This document shows, piece after piece, positions 1-11,072 of a DNA stretch of 64,000 bases. This stretch comes from Epiperipatus broadwayi (lineage: Eukaryota; Onychophora; Udeonychophora; Euonychophora; Peripatidae). Location: positions 10,104,154 to 10,168,153 of the forward strand of contig JAQFVV010012395.1 of NCBI GenBank assembly GCA_028023455.1. Direction: 5' to 3'. Made by a program: the position numbers and the translations under genes. Under the pieces are notes generated by a model. It did not search any database. It was not told the origin of the DNA and was given only the letters and a program-made list of their open reading frames with translations. Positions within the stretch are counted from its first letter, which is position 1. Every line of letters begins with the position of its first letter.

Positions 1-264
1 AAATTAAAAACCCAAGTGATTATAAATCCTTTTACCATATCCAGGTAAAATGTAAAGGTGGAAAAATTCTATGGCTAAGACTTTTTATTTTTGTGTGTAT
101 AAAATAATATGTGCTTAATACAATAGAATAGCAGTGGATCCTGTAAGAATTTGAATTTCTTATGAAAAACAATAAATCATTCGATTATTTATTAAATTTC
201 ATTTTTATTTTATCATTCAGCCTCAATTATTGTCATAGACATCAAGGATTCTTTTAAAATGGAT

Positions 265-357
265 CCAAAAACAGATTAACTTGTAACCACAACCTCCAAA
301 AACAGATTAACTTGTAACCACAACCTCCAAAAACAGATTAACTTGTAACCACAACCT
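265..357. repeat. 31-bp tandem repeat, 3 units
   Basis: Three head-to-tail, essentially identical 31-bp units starting ccaaaaacagatt (265-295, 296-326, 327-357). The lack of divergence suggests recent expansion. No coding or regulatory role is visible. Confidence 0.95.
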
Positions 358-619
358 TACCTTAAAAGAATTTCTTCTTTTAATACTGTAACATATTTCA
401 TACTCCAAACTGGTAATTTTACTGTAAAAATTATCTCATACTATTATTAGCAGCAATTGCTTCTAAAAAAACACCTCAAGTTTATATAAATGCTAAATCA
501 CCTTCCCAAACATTTAGATAATTAGCCATGGCCCTGTGAGTAAATATGGATCATGCTGCTTGAAATTCAGACTGTATTTATTTACAGAGGGTGCTGCTAA
601 ATATCTTGACAGAAAATGA

Positions 620-2430
620 ATTGAATGAGGCAGGGAGGAAATTGAAAAGTGGACAGGCAAGAGGTTTAGATGGTTGAGCAGTAAAGATGGTGATGAATTT
701 TTGGAAATAGGGCAGGACAGAATTTTCAAAAAATGGAATAATACAAGAGTGAAGCTATTATTTAAAGAAAAGGCTAAGGGTAATAGAAAGTTAAACTATT
801 ATAGACCAATTGTGGTAACATCAGGTTATATAAAGTTTTTGCATTTATGGTGACTGGAGGAGTGGCAGAATAGATGTAAGAAAATACTACAATAGGAGAA
901 ATGCAAGAAAAGTTTTAGATTAGATATGTGTATAGGAGGTAGATTATTTGTAGTCACACAACTTATACATATGAGTAGGAATAATGGTAGACAGTTAAAT
1001 ATGGTCTTTATAGATATAGAGAAGGCATATGATAGAGTAAATAGAAATAAATTATAAGTTTAGTAAATTTGGGAATGAATGAACCTTTAGTGGATACTAA
1101 ATATATCAATTAGGAAATATAGAATCAGTTAGAGTTAAAAGGATGTCCTATGGCATCTATTTTGTTTTTGTTGTATTTGAGTATCTTCTTGTGCACAGAA
1201 AGTAGGGAAGATAATGAAGTTATGCTGAAAATGTGCACAAAGGTGGGTAAAGAAATGGGGATTAAATTTAGGAGGAAAAAAATCAAAAGTAATGATGATA
1301 AATGCTGGGGAAAGAGAAGAAAAAGATTTTTTATTGGGTAATATAAAGTTAAATTTGGTGAATAGGTATAACTATTTGGGAATCATCTTAAGCAATCAGA
1401 GAAATTGCTTGGATGAATGGGAGAAAAAATTGATAAATGAAACAAAAAAAGAAAGGGACTGATAATGCATATGTGGTAGCAAGAATTGTATAGAAGGGAG
1501 CGGCAGTATCAGGGTTAACTCATGGAAGTGATGTGTTATGTTTTAGTAAAGGAATGTTAGATTGCTTAGAAAAAGTATAAAGAGAAATAGGAAGACATGC
1601 ATTAAATGCAGATGTGTGAACAGCAAAGAAGGCAATTCATAGAGAAATAGGATGGCCAAGTTTTTTATATAAGAGATGTAAAAAACAAAATGAAAATGTT
1701 CAGTAGGTTGCAATTTATGGATAATAAGAGAATAGCTAAACTTTAATTAGGTTACAAGTAAAGAATAGGCAAAAAGGTGGGTGAGAAAGGTAGTATGGTA
1801 AGCAGAAGATTTGGGTAAAGACTTTATGTCAGTATACTTGTATGAAAGGTGGGGTCATTGTGTTAGAAGAATTGTTGAGGCTAGAGTGGCAAAGAATGAG
1901 ATAGAAGAATAGATGCATTAATGAAAAATATGGAGTTGGAGAGATGGAGAACTAGTATAGAGACTAAAAAGAGTTTAAATATATATATAGAAGTAAACAG
2001 AATATTATGTGGGAGTTAATTTACAATAATAGCAAGGAAAGTATTGTTTAAGGCTTGAATGAGATCATTAGGGAATATACATATAAATGGAGAAATGTAG
2101 GTGATTTAGTCTGCAAGTTACGTAAGGAAGGCATGGAAAAGATATAAGCATCTGTTAAGTGAATGTAAATGCTTATGAGCAGAAAAGGTACAAATAATAA
2201 AGTTGTGGGAGAATACATATAAACAAAGTGATTATACAGAGAGTGGCTTCTTGGTTTTCATGCTGGGTTTGTTTAAGATGTGGTGGATCTATATATAAAG
2301 ATAATACAGTGGACAAAGATAATGTTATGGAAATGGGATGGAGCAGGAAAGAGAAGAATGTGGGAAAAACTTAGGGTGATGAATGGAAAGAGAAGGTTAG
2401 GTGGTTAACCGGTTTCTCTGGACATAATGG
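620..2430 (+). pseudogene. Decayed LINE (non-LTR) reverse-transcriptase remnant
   Basis: Broken open frames on the plus strand match the order of a LINE RT. Near 640-690 is an LKSGxARGLDG-like block (finger motif of LINE RTs). Near 785-830 is NYYRPIVVTSG. Near 1005-1045 is FIDIEKAYDRVNR, the RT motif A region with its catalytic Asp. Near 1360-1400 is a YLGIILS-like block, followed by a C-terminal ALNADV...REIGWPSF region near 1595-1665. Many stops and frameshifts interrupt it, and the YxDD motif is not readable in one frame. The C-terminal blocks resemble CR1/jockey-type elements; clade assignment is tentative. No TSD was found. Confidence 0.7.
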
Positions 2431-3398
2431 CTGAAAGATTCCCCAATTCAATGCAGGAGAAGCCATAGTGTTATCATATCACATCGCAGTGAGAGAGTGA
2501 TTTGGTATTTTTATATTTGAATTTTGAGCTAGCTGTATGCACTTGGATTTTTTTCATATATATCGAATAAGATTTTTTTTTATTCTAATTATCGCTTTAA
2601 AATGTGAAAATATTAACGTACGATCTTCACTGACATTTATAGTCAATAAGAATTTATTATTTGATAAGACTGCGTTTTATAATAACTTTTAATCTAAAAG
2701 GGATTTGTTTTAATATAAGAGTTGTGAAAGATTCAGTTTAAAAAGACCATTAAAGTTCACAAAAACATTTTTTATCATTTCAAGGCCACAGTCAGATTCT
2801 GGCCAATCAGTTTTGACATCTGATGCAAGTCTTTAAAAGGTTGCAAACTTATTGAAATGCCCATACTTATGATTGGCTCCTTAAATTTAACGAACAAAGC
2901 AATAAAAAAATATGAGAAAATATATGGTAAATAAAAATATTATATATATGTTCAATATAGTGACATTTTATGCCTATTTCAATTTGGTACCTGAAGTAGT
3001 TGCCTCACTACCTCACAATGAGATCAGTCTTGGATATACATATATTTTTACCAAGAAGTGCAATAAAATTTCCAAAAACACATATATTTTTACCAAGAAG
3101 TGCAATAAAATTTCCAAAAACACTCTCCATCTCTTAAAGCCATTGTTGCAGTAGCACTAATAAGAATAAAAGTTTTTTAGTGACCTTTCTAAATCTAATA
3201 TTAAAGCATAGGCATTAATAATATGGAAAAAATGTAATGTCATTATCTTCCATTGATACAAATAGAAATTTAAAAAGTAGAAAATATATTACATCTCAAA
3301 TAAATTCAACACCAAAGCAGTCCCTTTCATTCAAAGATTTGATCCTCCAAAAAATCAACAACAACAAAAAAAACTCTGCAGTCATCCATCTATTCAAT
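2431..3398. other. AT-rich intronic stretch without recognised gene
   Basis: Apart from the 42-bp duplication at 3038-3121, I see only AT-rich sequence here. Short ORFs are chance frames. Confidence 0.6.
3038..3121. repeat. 42-bp direct tandem duplication
   Basis: Two identical 42-bp copies (3038-3079 and 3080-3121) starting acatatatttttacc. This is a simple local duplication. Confidence 0.95.
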
Positions 3399-3558
3399 TA
3401 GATTTATTTTTATCACATGGATCACCATTTCTTATGCTTGTTTATAACTGTTATTAAAACAGGCAAAACTCTCCATACAGTAGTGCCACTCAGTGCAAAC
3501 CAGAGTAATCAATGGATGCCAGAAGGCTTATGCATAAAACCCCTATTTAGTGCCTATA

Positions 3559-3600
3559 TTCCCAGACTAGTTTCTGGATTGTGGCCTTCATCAGTGAGGA
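3559..3600 (-). ncRNA. Hammerhead-like motif, family A left arm
   Basis: On the minus strand: tcctca (stem I), CTGATGA, a stem II hairpin, GAAAC, TA, GTC, then TGGGA. Stem I pairs over 4-5 bp, including a G-U. Stem III is 2 bp (AC/GU) with a 2-nt loop. The core bases are intact in this copy. Confidence 0.6.
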
Positions 3601-4092
3601 GCCCTAAATCTGAGAGCACTGCACCTATATCTTAGGATCTAATGCAATCCTACAGCAGCCACCCTTTATCTTTACTTAACTACAAAACTATGAGACTAAA
3701 ATTGAAAGCACAATAATATTTTCAATCTAAGCTCATTAGTTTATATAGTCATGTAGGTTTAAACTATTGTATAAAGAGTTTTGCCTGTTTTAATAACAGT
3801 TATGAGCAAGTATAAGAAATGGTGAGCTATGTGATGTTTGGTGGTTTAATACCAATCCTGCCTAGTAGGATATTGGTGGCTATGGTTATTAAAGAATCAA
3901 AGACACCAAAATGTATAGGAATTGAACTGAGTTCAGACCTACATGACTATATAAGCTAATGAGCTTAGATTGAAAATATTATTGTTTTCTATTTTATTTT
4001 CATAGTTTTATAGTTAAGTAGAAAAAAAAGGTGGCTGCTGGAGGGTTGCATTAGATCCTAAGATCTAGGTGCAGTGATCTCAGATCCAAGGC

Positions 4093-4131
4093 TCCTCACT
4101 GATGTTCACAAGCCAGAAACTAGTCTGGGGG
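4093..4131 (+). ncRNA. Hammerhead-like motif remnant, family A right arm
   Basis: The plus strand keeps TCCTCA, CTGATG, GAAAC, TAGTC and TGGGG. It has lost the first half of stem II, so it is a decayed copy of the motif in the left arm. Confidence 0.5.
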
Positions 4132-4260
4132 GATATTGGATGAGTAGGCACTAGATAGGGATTTTATGCACAAGCCTTCTGGCATCCATTGATTACTCTG
4201 GCTTGCACTGAGTGTTACTACTGTATGGAGAATTTTGCCTGTCTTAATAGATTTATTTTT

Positions 4261-6912
4261 GTGATAGATCAGTTTTACTATGAATAGCTGCAAATCTAAG
4301 CAATTTTTTAACCCCAATTGCTGTCCTGTATTCATATCATAAATCTTTATTACAACTACTACTGCTTTAGCACCATTCTTCCATATATTACACAAATAAA
4401 TTCTGCCACCTAAATGAGATCTGTATAGCAGACTGCAACCTAATCAGTTTTTGAGAAAAAGAGCATCTGTAAATAAGGCTCTTCAAGCATTCCTATCCAA
4501 ATACAATTCTATTTATTACTCATTATTGATGGTTTTGTTTCATCTAAGATCAGAACTAAACCTATTCTGCCACACTGCTTTTTCAATGCTGAGATTTTTG
4601 TCTACTTTCATGTTATATATATTCTTTAAGTCAGTAATTTCAATCTGTGGTCAAGTTGCAATCTTTACTGACTATATAAATGGAATTCTATCTTTATTAT
4701 TAAAAAGAGCAGTTTGAAACTGTTGATTGATATTAGGATTGTCTAAGTATTGTGGTTTTATATCTTAAGATTGCTATGAATGTAATTAGAACAGAAATGT
4801 CACTGCAAAAACAATCGTTGTCATTGTTGTAGTCAGGATAAGCAAGTAATTGGTAATATACAAAAAGGATTCATGGTGATTTAGTCATATAACCAAAATT
4901 AAATAATGGAAGACATTAATGTAAAAAAATGAAAGCAACATAGGAAGGAGACAGAAAAGATTGTATCAGTAACAATAGATAGCCTTTAATGAATCAACAT
5001 TGTGTCCTTCAATTATGCATAAAATATTGTTGTTTGGGTACTGCTTATTGGATCTTTGCAGTTAATCCACTATCTGCAATCTGAATACAGCATCTGACTT
5101 TTTTCCACTTTTTATTTTATACCTTATTCTGTTTTTGTACTATTTAGATAAAATTTAGTAATTCAATTTTTATCTTCTTATCAATTTCCAATTTTATTAA
5201 AACTTTGCATACATATATGTATTTTCAATAACAAGAAATTTTTTTTTAGAGTTTGTAAATAATTTTAATAAAACATTAGTCAAAAATTTTAATTTTACAT
5301 GAGATTTATTTAAAATGTATGCATTTTAGATCAGCATTTTTTAAAATTTAATTTACAAAATGTTGTATATTTGTAAGGCGATATATGGTTATTTATAAAA
5401 ATAAATTTACAAAGTTAAAGAAACATTCATATTCACATAAAAGCTCTAAACAGTAAGTTTCCGTCAACTTTCATAATGTAAACCATGAACACCATGTAAT
5501 AGTTAAAACAAATATATTTCTTTCATATACATAGTAGCAAAACAATAAAGTATATTAAATTTAAAATGTTAATTTGTAATTCTTACTTGATAAGATCCCA
5601 TATAAAATAATGAACGGCATAATAATAAGATTATTTCTAAATATTAACATCCCATCGTATTTTTGATTGCATGATACTAAGAATATTTACTAAGGCTGTA
5701 AACCTTCAAAATATGCGCATGAAAATGCGAAGGTAGCGACCTCTACAGGTCTTAACCACAAGCTTACGTTTTGGAAGAAAATAAGTATACTGTAAAAGTT
5801 GACGAAAACTTATTTTTACTTTTTAATATGTTTATGTGAACAAACGTTTTTTTTTTTTTTGTTTTTGTTTTTTTTTTGCAAAAATGTATATATATATTTA
5901 AATAATTTATTATAATGAATGATTTATATTTAATTTTGAGTTTCTTTTGTTTATAAAAACTGTTTTATGTAATTATGCAATTGCTTAATCTTTATTCTAA
6001 TAATATGACAAGAAGAATTTTAGAGCTCCGAAGAGAGATTCTAGATAGTTTGAACTGTCAGTCATTTCAATAATAAAAAAAAAACTATTGTGAAAAGTTC
6101 AAGGAAGAAATGAATTATTTAATAACAAGAAATTGTTTCAATTTTTTTTTTCAGTTTGAATTTTTTTTATTTACAGATTCTGATTTAAAGTTTAAGTTGT
6201 TGTTGTTTTTTTAAAAATTATATTCAATCTTATTTTAATTTTTTGCATGTGAGAACATTGAAATTTTCTAGTAACAACTGCTAACAGAATTCAAGTTCAT
6301 TTACAAACTGTCTATGTGTATGTGTTGTTATGTATGTCATGAAAATTCTATTGTACGCAAATCGAAAAATTATCATCTGCAAATGGTATATTCACACAGT
6401 GAGCAAATATAGTTTTATCATCTAAGATTCATCTCAAATTAAAATTCCATTCTGGATTTAATCAAGAATTCATCAATTGAAGAATTATTACATCACATGG
6501 ATTTCTTAATCAATGATTTTATTTGTCTAGATTCAACAGTAAAGTCAGATTGTTTGACTTTCCTAGACAATATTAACATCTCATCACCTGGGCAACCCAT
6601 ACTCTCATATCTGTTGCATAAATTAAGTTATAGCCAAATGATCTGTGTAAATGTGGATAAACACAAGCCATGATGCACATTATTAATGACAGCCAAATCT
6701 ATGACTACCATGGCAGAATTGAAGGAAATTAATAAGGCACTGATATATCTATCTTCTGGTTTGAATCTCTTCAGGTTGCATTATGACATTTTATTAATAA
6801 TTAAGTTATATAAAAAGGAAATCCTTACCTTAAATAAATAAATAAAGGTTTAATTATTGATATTGAAAAAAATATTTTTCAATTTTTTTATTCACCTTTA
6901 TGCTGGAGATGG
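4261..6912. other. Intronic stretch, mostly unassigned
   Basis: AT-rich sequence without a credible gene. Two small pieces resemble repeats seen elsewhere: 5690-5765 is like family C, and 6027-6075 (CCGAAGA ... GAACTGTC) is like the hammerhead at 30751. Homopolymer runs of A/T are frequent. No host exon is visible. Confidence 0.55.
5690..5765. repeat. Family C-like half copy
   Basis: Contains aaggctgtaaacctt, aatatgc and gacctctacaggtctt in the same order as the arms of the foldback element at 34079-34295. It is diverged and single-armed. No TSD was seen. Confidence 0.45.
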
Positions 6913-6920
6913 ATCTAATC

Positions 6921-7383
6921 CAGGGGTCCCCAACCTGTTTGCACTTAAGAGCACATTCTATAATACCGGCCAGATGGTGGGCACCATTTATTTTTTTCTA
7001 CCAGATGGCGGGCATCATTTATTTTTTCAATGTAAATTTATAGTTGGATATTATTAATAATACACATAATGTAAAAAAAAAATATTTATTTCATTCATTT
7101 ATAGTTGGATATTATTAATAATACACATAATGTAAAAAAAAAGATATTTATTTCACAAATAAAATTTTAACATATAATTAATGTTTATATTTTTTGCACT
7201 GTAAAAGTATAGTATGCCCTACAATTTGATTACAATATAGTACAATAATTTATAAGAAATTTTAAAAATTAAATTTATTTATATCAGATAAATAATTTTT
7301 TATCGTGTTCGGATAGCGGCAGGCACACGTAAAATGGTCTGTGGGCGCCATGGTACCCACGGGCATAGGGTTGGGGACCCCTG
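6921..7383. mobile_element. hAT-type MITE with 8-bp TSD
   Basis: A 463-bp element with terminal inverted repeats caggggtccccaacc / ggttggggacccctg. A perfect 8-bp TSD atctaatc flanks it (6913-6920 and 7384-7391). An 8-bp TSD with CAGGG-type ends is diagnostic of hAT elements. It has no transposase ORF, so it is non-autonomous. Inside is an internal 61-bp tandem duplication (about 7036-7157). Perfect TSDs suggest a fairly young insertion. Confidence 0.92.
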
Positions 7384-7555
7384 ATCTAATCAATCTGATT
7401 TTAAATTCAGTAAAATTATTATCTGCTATTTAATGTTGTGTTTGTTATCTCAACTCTGAAGTCTATCTAAAGAATTTTCTTTTGTTTCATAAAAATCACT
7501 TCTCAAAAAACTTCACAGGTGTTCATTAGAGGTTTATCTACTGGAAGCAAAGCAA

Positions 7556-7729
7556 GTTTCTATAAATGCTACAAGAAGTAAAAGACCATTTTCAACACTG
7601 AAAAATTTTTTTTAAAATCATCTTAGACTAGGCTATATGAGTTTTCTATAAATGCTACAAGAAGTAAAAGACCATTTTCAACACTGAAAAAAATTTTTTT
7701 AAATCATCTTAGACTAGGCTATATGAGTT
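7556..7729. repeat. 86-bp direct tandem duplication
   Basis: Two near-identical 86-bp units containing ctacaagaagtaaaagacc and ggctatatgagtttt, differing mainly in A/T run length. Confidence 0.9.
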
Positions 7730-7931
7730 TTCAGATAAGAAAACATTATAAAAAATGTTTAAATAAACTAAAAATTTTCAAATATACTTACTTTTATATG
7801 ATAAATTAGTTGCAATTATTGCAAAGAAATCAAATCATATATCATGTGAATTAATTTAATAAGCTTATATTGCAAATGTTATATAATGAACATGCCAATA
7901 GCTCTTAACAAGCTTTTCAGAATATCCCTAT

Positions 7932-7970
7932 CCTCAGACCAGTTTCTAACTCTGGCTTTCAACAGTGAGG
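7932..7970 (-). ncRNA. Hammerhead-like motif, family B module 1
   Basis: Minus strand: CCTCA, CTGTTGA, a stem II hairpin, GAAAC, TG, GTC, TGAGG. Stem I is a perfect 5 bp (CCUCA/UGAGG). Stem III is 2 bp. One core base (the A of CUGA) is changed, so this copy is probably inactive. Confidence 0.6.
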
Positions 7971-8220
7971 TGCTAGGATATTCAAGTACTAGATTTAAAA
8001 TATTAAGTCAAGCCTAGCATTTTGTCTAATGTTTAACTATTAAGTAGAAAATCTGAAATATTCAGATATCCGCATCCAGCTATCTAACTTAAATAGTCAT
8101 TTGAGACTGAACTGAGTTCAGATACATGACATATTAATAGCTTTGGCAATATAAACTCACCTATCCTTAAGTGAAATAACAAGAATTGCAAGGAAATCAA
8201 GCTTTGCAGAATATCCCTAT

Positions 8221-8259
8221 CCTCAGACTAGTTTCTAGCTCTGGCTTTTATCAGTGAGG
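8221..8259 (-). ncRNA. Hammerhead-like motif, family B module 2
   Basis: Minus strand: CCTCA, CTGATAA, stem II AGC/GCU, GAAAC, TA, GTC, TGAGG. Stem I is perfect over 5 bp. The core G8 position reads A. Modules 1 and 2 have different single core changes, so their common ancestor would have had CUGAUGA. Confidence 0.6.
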
Positions 8260-8460
8260 TTCTAGGATATTCAAGCATTAGATTATATATCATATGATAA
8301 ATTAGTCTATAAAATGTTTGCATTAATGGTTTATTATTATAATCATGAAATTCAGGATGTGAAATTTTATTATTAAACTTTTTTTTTTTTACTTTATTCT
8401 GCTGAAAAATTGATCTGCACCCCTTTAGCTCCATTATCTCCCATTGCATTAAACTAGAAA

Positions 8461-8512
8461 TTTAAAATGCAAATAAAGAAAATTACATAAGTTTCTTTAT
8501 TTGCATTTTAAA
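8461..8512. repeat. Perfect hairpin, 21-bp arms
   Basis: Arms 8461-8481 and 8492-8512 are perfect inverted repeats around a 10-nt loop. No TSD or ORF is associated. Either a small foldback or a local inversion duplication. Confidence 0.85.
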
Positions 8513-8519
8513 ATTTGCT

Positions 8520-9606
8520 ATTTTAAGTGAATTGGTTTATTTTAAACTTTGTATACACTAATGTTAGTCAATGAATTTAATAAGATGCAAAGGCTAGCTA
8601 TCTATAAGATTATACGGAAATGTAATTACCAAGTCATAGGATTTTTCAAACTGACTTTTTTCTTAGATACTTTAATAAATAGTCAATTCATGTAATTTCA
8701 TTATTGAAACAAGGTCTTGTCAAAAAAAATATTAAACAATTTCTAAAATTATTAATTGTAAGCTATTAAAACACAAGCAACTCCATACCGATTCGGCATC
8801 TATTGTTAGCTTCATCCAACGATAAAGAAATAGAAAATTCTTTGCTTTATATGTTGTATAAACTAAAGAATCAGATTGTTTGTTATTAATGATATATAAA
8901 TAAGTAAATAACTCATATTATATGTAACTGAACAGGAAGTGAAGATTCAAATGAGTTATATCCCATTTGCAATCCTGTCACAATCATCCATCAGCCCATA
9001 GCTCCTGGTTAACGCAGTGGAGAGTATGAGACTCTTTAAAATCCATCAGCTCATAAGTTATTTGGAAGTTAAATTTAATATATATATATGTTTGTTTTTT
9101 ACATTTTTAGAAACTATAGCTAAGGTTACTGGAAAGTCTGAGTTCAAACCCCCTATATTTAAATTAAAAATAGTAAAAGATTTCGAAAAAAAAAATTTTA
9201 ATTGACTAAACCAGATTTAAAAATTGCAAAATCATTTAATTGGTTTAACCAATAGAAAATTTATATTAAATCTTAATAATCAATTTTCTGATATAGTTTC
9301 AATACTTCAAGTCACAAGGTGAAGTTTTAGCCTGTTATTTTTAATAGTTATACCACTGATGTAATAAATTGCATCAAATCTTATATTTGTAGGCATATGC
9401 TGACAATTGTTTAAAATAATTCACAATTATGAAGATTTAAATTTAATTAATAATTTCAGAAAATGGTATACTGATAATTATCATAATAAATATTGAAAAA
9501 CATAATATTTTACAAGTTTCAAAATTATCAAAATTGATAATAAGTGATTATCATATTAATAAATTTAAAAATAAATTTAAATAATAATTAAAAGGATTGG
9601 GAGTTC
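8520..9606. other. AT-rich intronic stretch, nothing recognised
   Basis: No ORF, repeat pair or RNA gene that I can support. Confidence 0.6.
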
Positions 9607-9611
9607 GTTTT

Positions 9612-10208
9612 TGTCATATCTGACCCTGTCTTCAGAAGTGGAATATCCCAGATTCCTTGCCTGATTGGCTAGCACCCAGTTGCTATCCAATGGGACTAAA
9701 ACCTTCACTGGGGTTCGCGCACTGAATCTGCATCTTTCCAGTAAGGTAGGGGATCTGCCTTTAAATAGTCAGCTTTTTGGAGGTGAGGCAGAGAGCAATT
9801 ACTTCTGTTAACCTGAATGACGGAACATGCTCTCCACTAAACCTTCTGCCATCAGCAAAGGTATTTATCTAGTCATTATTGAGACTTCCATGCAGTGAGG
9901 CAAGTCCACCTACAGACTGGAAACTGCCATGTCTGAACTAGAGCCGATTCGAACCAAGCTAACTACATAGCTAGAAGAGTCTTACCAGAACCCATGACAT
10001 AGGCTAATCATTAGCTGGAAGCGAGTTCCTTACTCTGCACGACTATTTCAGCAGTGAAGTCTATCAACTGTATTTGTACATTTGTTTAACTAACATGTGT
10101 ATATATTTTGTACTAATAAATTGTACATATTAATTGCTGAATAGTTTTTTTTTTTTTTTTGTATCTGTTGGTTTGGAAACGAACCTGCAAGCCTCACCAA
10201 ACACAACA
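9612..10208 (+). mobile_element. Solo LTR (597 bp) with 5-bp TSD
   Basis: Starts TGTCATATC and ends CACAACA, the TG...CA ends of LTRs. It is flanked by a 5-bp direct repeat gtttt (9607-9611 and 10209-10213). It is distinctly more GC-rich than its surroundings. A tttaaata TATA-like box sits near 9760 and an aataaa signal at 10115-10120, in the order U3-R-U5 for the plus strand. No second LTR or internal coding region is present, so it is a solo LTR from recombination. The superfamily (Gypsy, BEL or other) cannot be told from the LTR. Confidence 0.7.
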
Positions 10209-10213
10209 GTTTT

Positions 10214-11056
10214 TGAATCAAACAGGTCCTCTAAATATCTAAGTGAAATAAATATAACCAAATTTTTTTAATTTAGTAACAAATCATTAAATATGGAAAG
10301 TTGTTTTCTATGAAACAAAATTATTTCTGTTTGATATATTGGTTTTACCAAGATTAGACTAAGCCTCTGAAATATAGAATAGTATCTAATGATAGTATAT
10401 ACATATATATTTAAGTTCCAAAGTATTTATAGTAGGTATCTAAATATGATTGGGTTTTAAAATGATATTGGCTACCTTTCGTTTAAAACTTTTAAAGATC
10501 TTAAATTAATGTTTGATGTATTCAGTGAAAAGATGATTTTAACAATAAATATTAAGAAACATAGATAAAACTTAAAAAAAAAAAAATGTTTATGAAAATT
10601 TTAGATCATAGATTTATCATTCGACACAAAATACCGTGTAAGAATAATCAACTGTTATTTTTTCCACAAATGTTAATTTAAAATCTATAACAAACCCAAT
10701 TAATTATTGAAATACTTTTTCCTTCTTTTTTGTTGTTAATGTTATTAGTGAATTTCGATTTTTATATAAACATTATTTATATAATACAAGAATTGAATAA
10801 TAAATGCTAGTTATTGAAAATAAAAAAGAAATCAAAATGGAGCTGAAAAAAGTAATTAGTGATTTTACAAGTGCAAAGATGACGAAAAAGGATATTTAAG
10901 ATAGATCCCGAGTAATTAAAACATTTATTTTAAATTAATGGTAACAATATGATTTTGAAATTGGAAAATTTTTTGAAACATTTGTCTTCGAATCCAATAT
11001 TTATAGCGATGCCATTGAAAATACACCATTTTAAAATGTCCCTGGCAATATGAGTT
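10214..11056. other. AT-rich intronic stretch, nothing recognised
   Basis: No supported gene or repeat pair. Several A/T homopolymers. Confidence 0.6.
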
Positions 11057-11072
11057 ACTTAAGAGGTAAACA

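Larger units (their letters stand above)
3412..4247 (-). mobile_element. Family A foldback retroelement (largest copy) with 13-bp TSD
   Basis: An 836-bp insertion flanked by a perfect 13-bp TSD tagatttattttt (3399-3411 and 4248-4260). It has two long arms in inverted orientation: the left arm reads on the minus strand, the right on the plus strand. Each arm carries a hammerhead-like motif. The left outer end is about 42 nt longer (3412-3453) than the right outer end. There is no ORF. The unequal inverted arms and variable 13-16-bp TSD match the insertion style of Penelope-like elements. I infer a non-autonomous element moved by PLE enzymes. It could instead be a retrozyme-like element or an untranslated PLE end. 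Confidence 0.8.
7811..8291 (-). mobile_element. Family B: tandem dimer with two hammerhead-like motifs
   Basis: A 481-bp insertion flanked by a perfect 15-bp TSD atatgataaattagt (7796-7810 and 8292-8306). It holds two direct (not inverted) modules spaced 289 bp apart, each with a minus-strand hammerhead-like motif at the same place. The module also contains the palindrome gaactgagttcag, which family A shares. There is no ORF. A TSD-flanked tandem dimer of hammerhead-bearing monomers is the layout described for retrozymes and for the pseudo-LTRs of Penelope-like elements. I infer a non-autonomous element of that sort. Confidence 0.75.

Noticed and set aside
5690-5765. Hairpin accttc...gaaggt as a variant hammerhead
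   Set aside because: It folds as a simple nested hairpin and lacks the GAA / stem III / U order seen in the other motifs.
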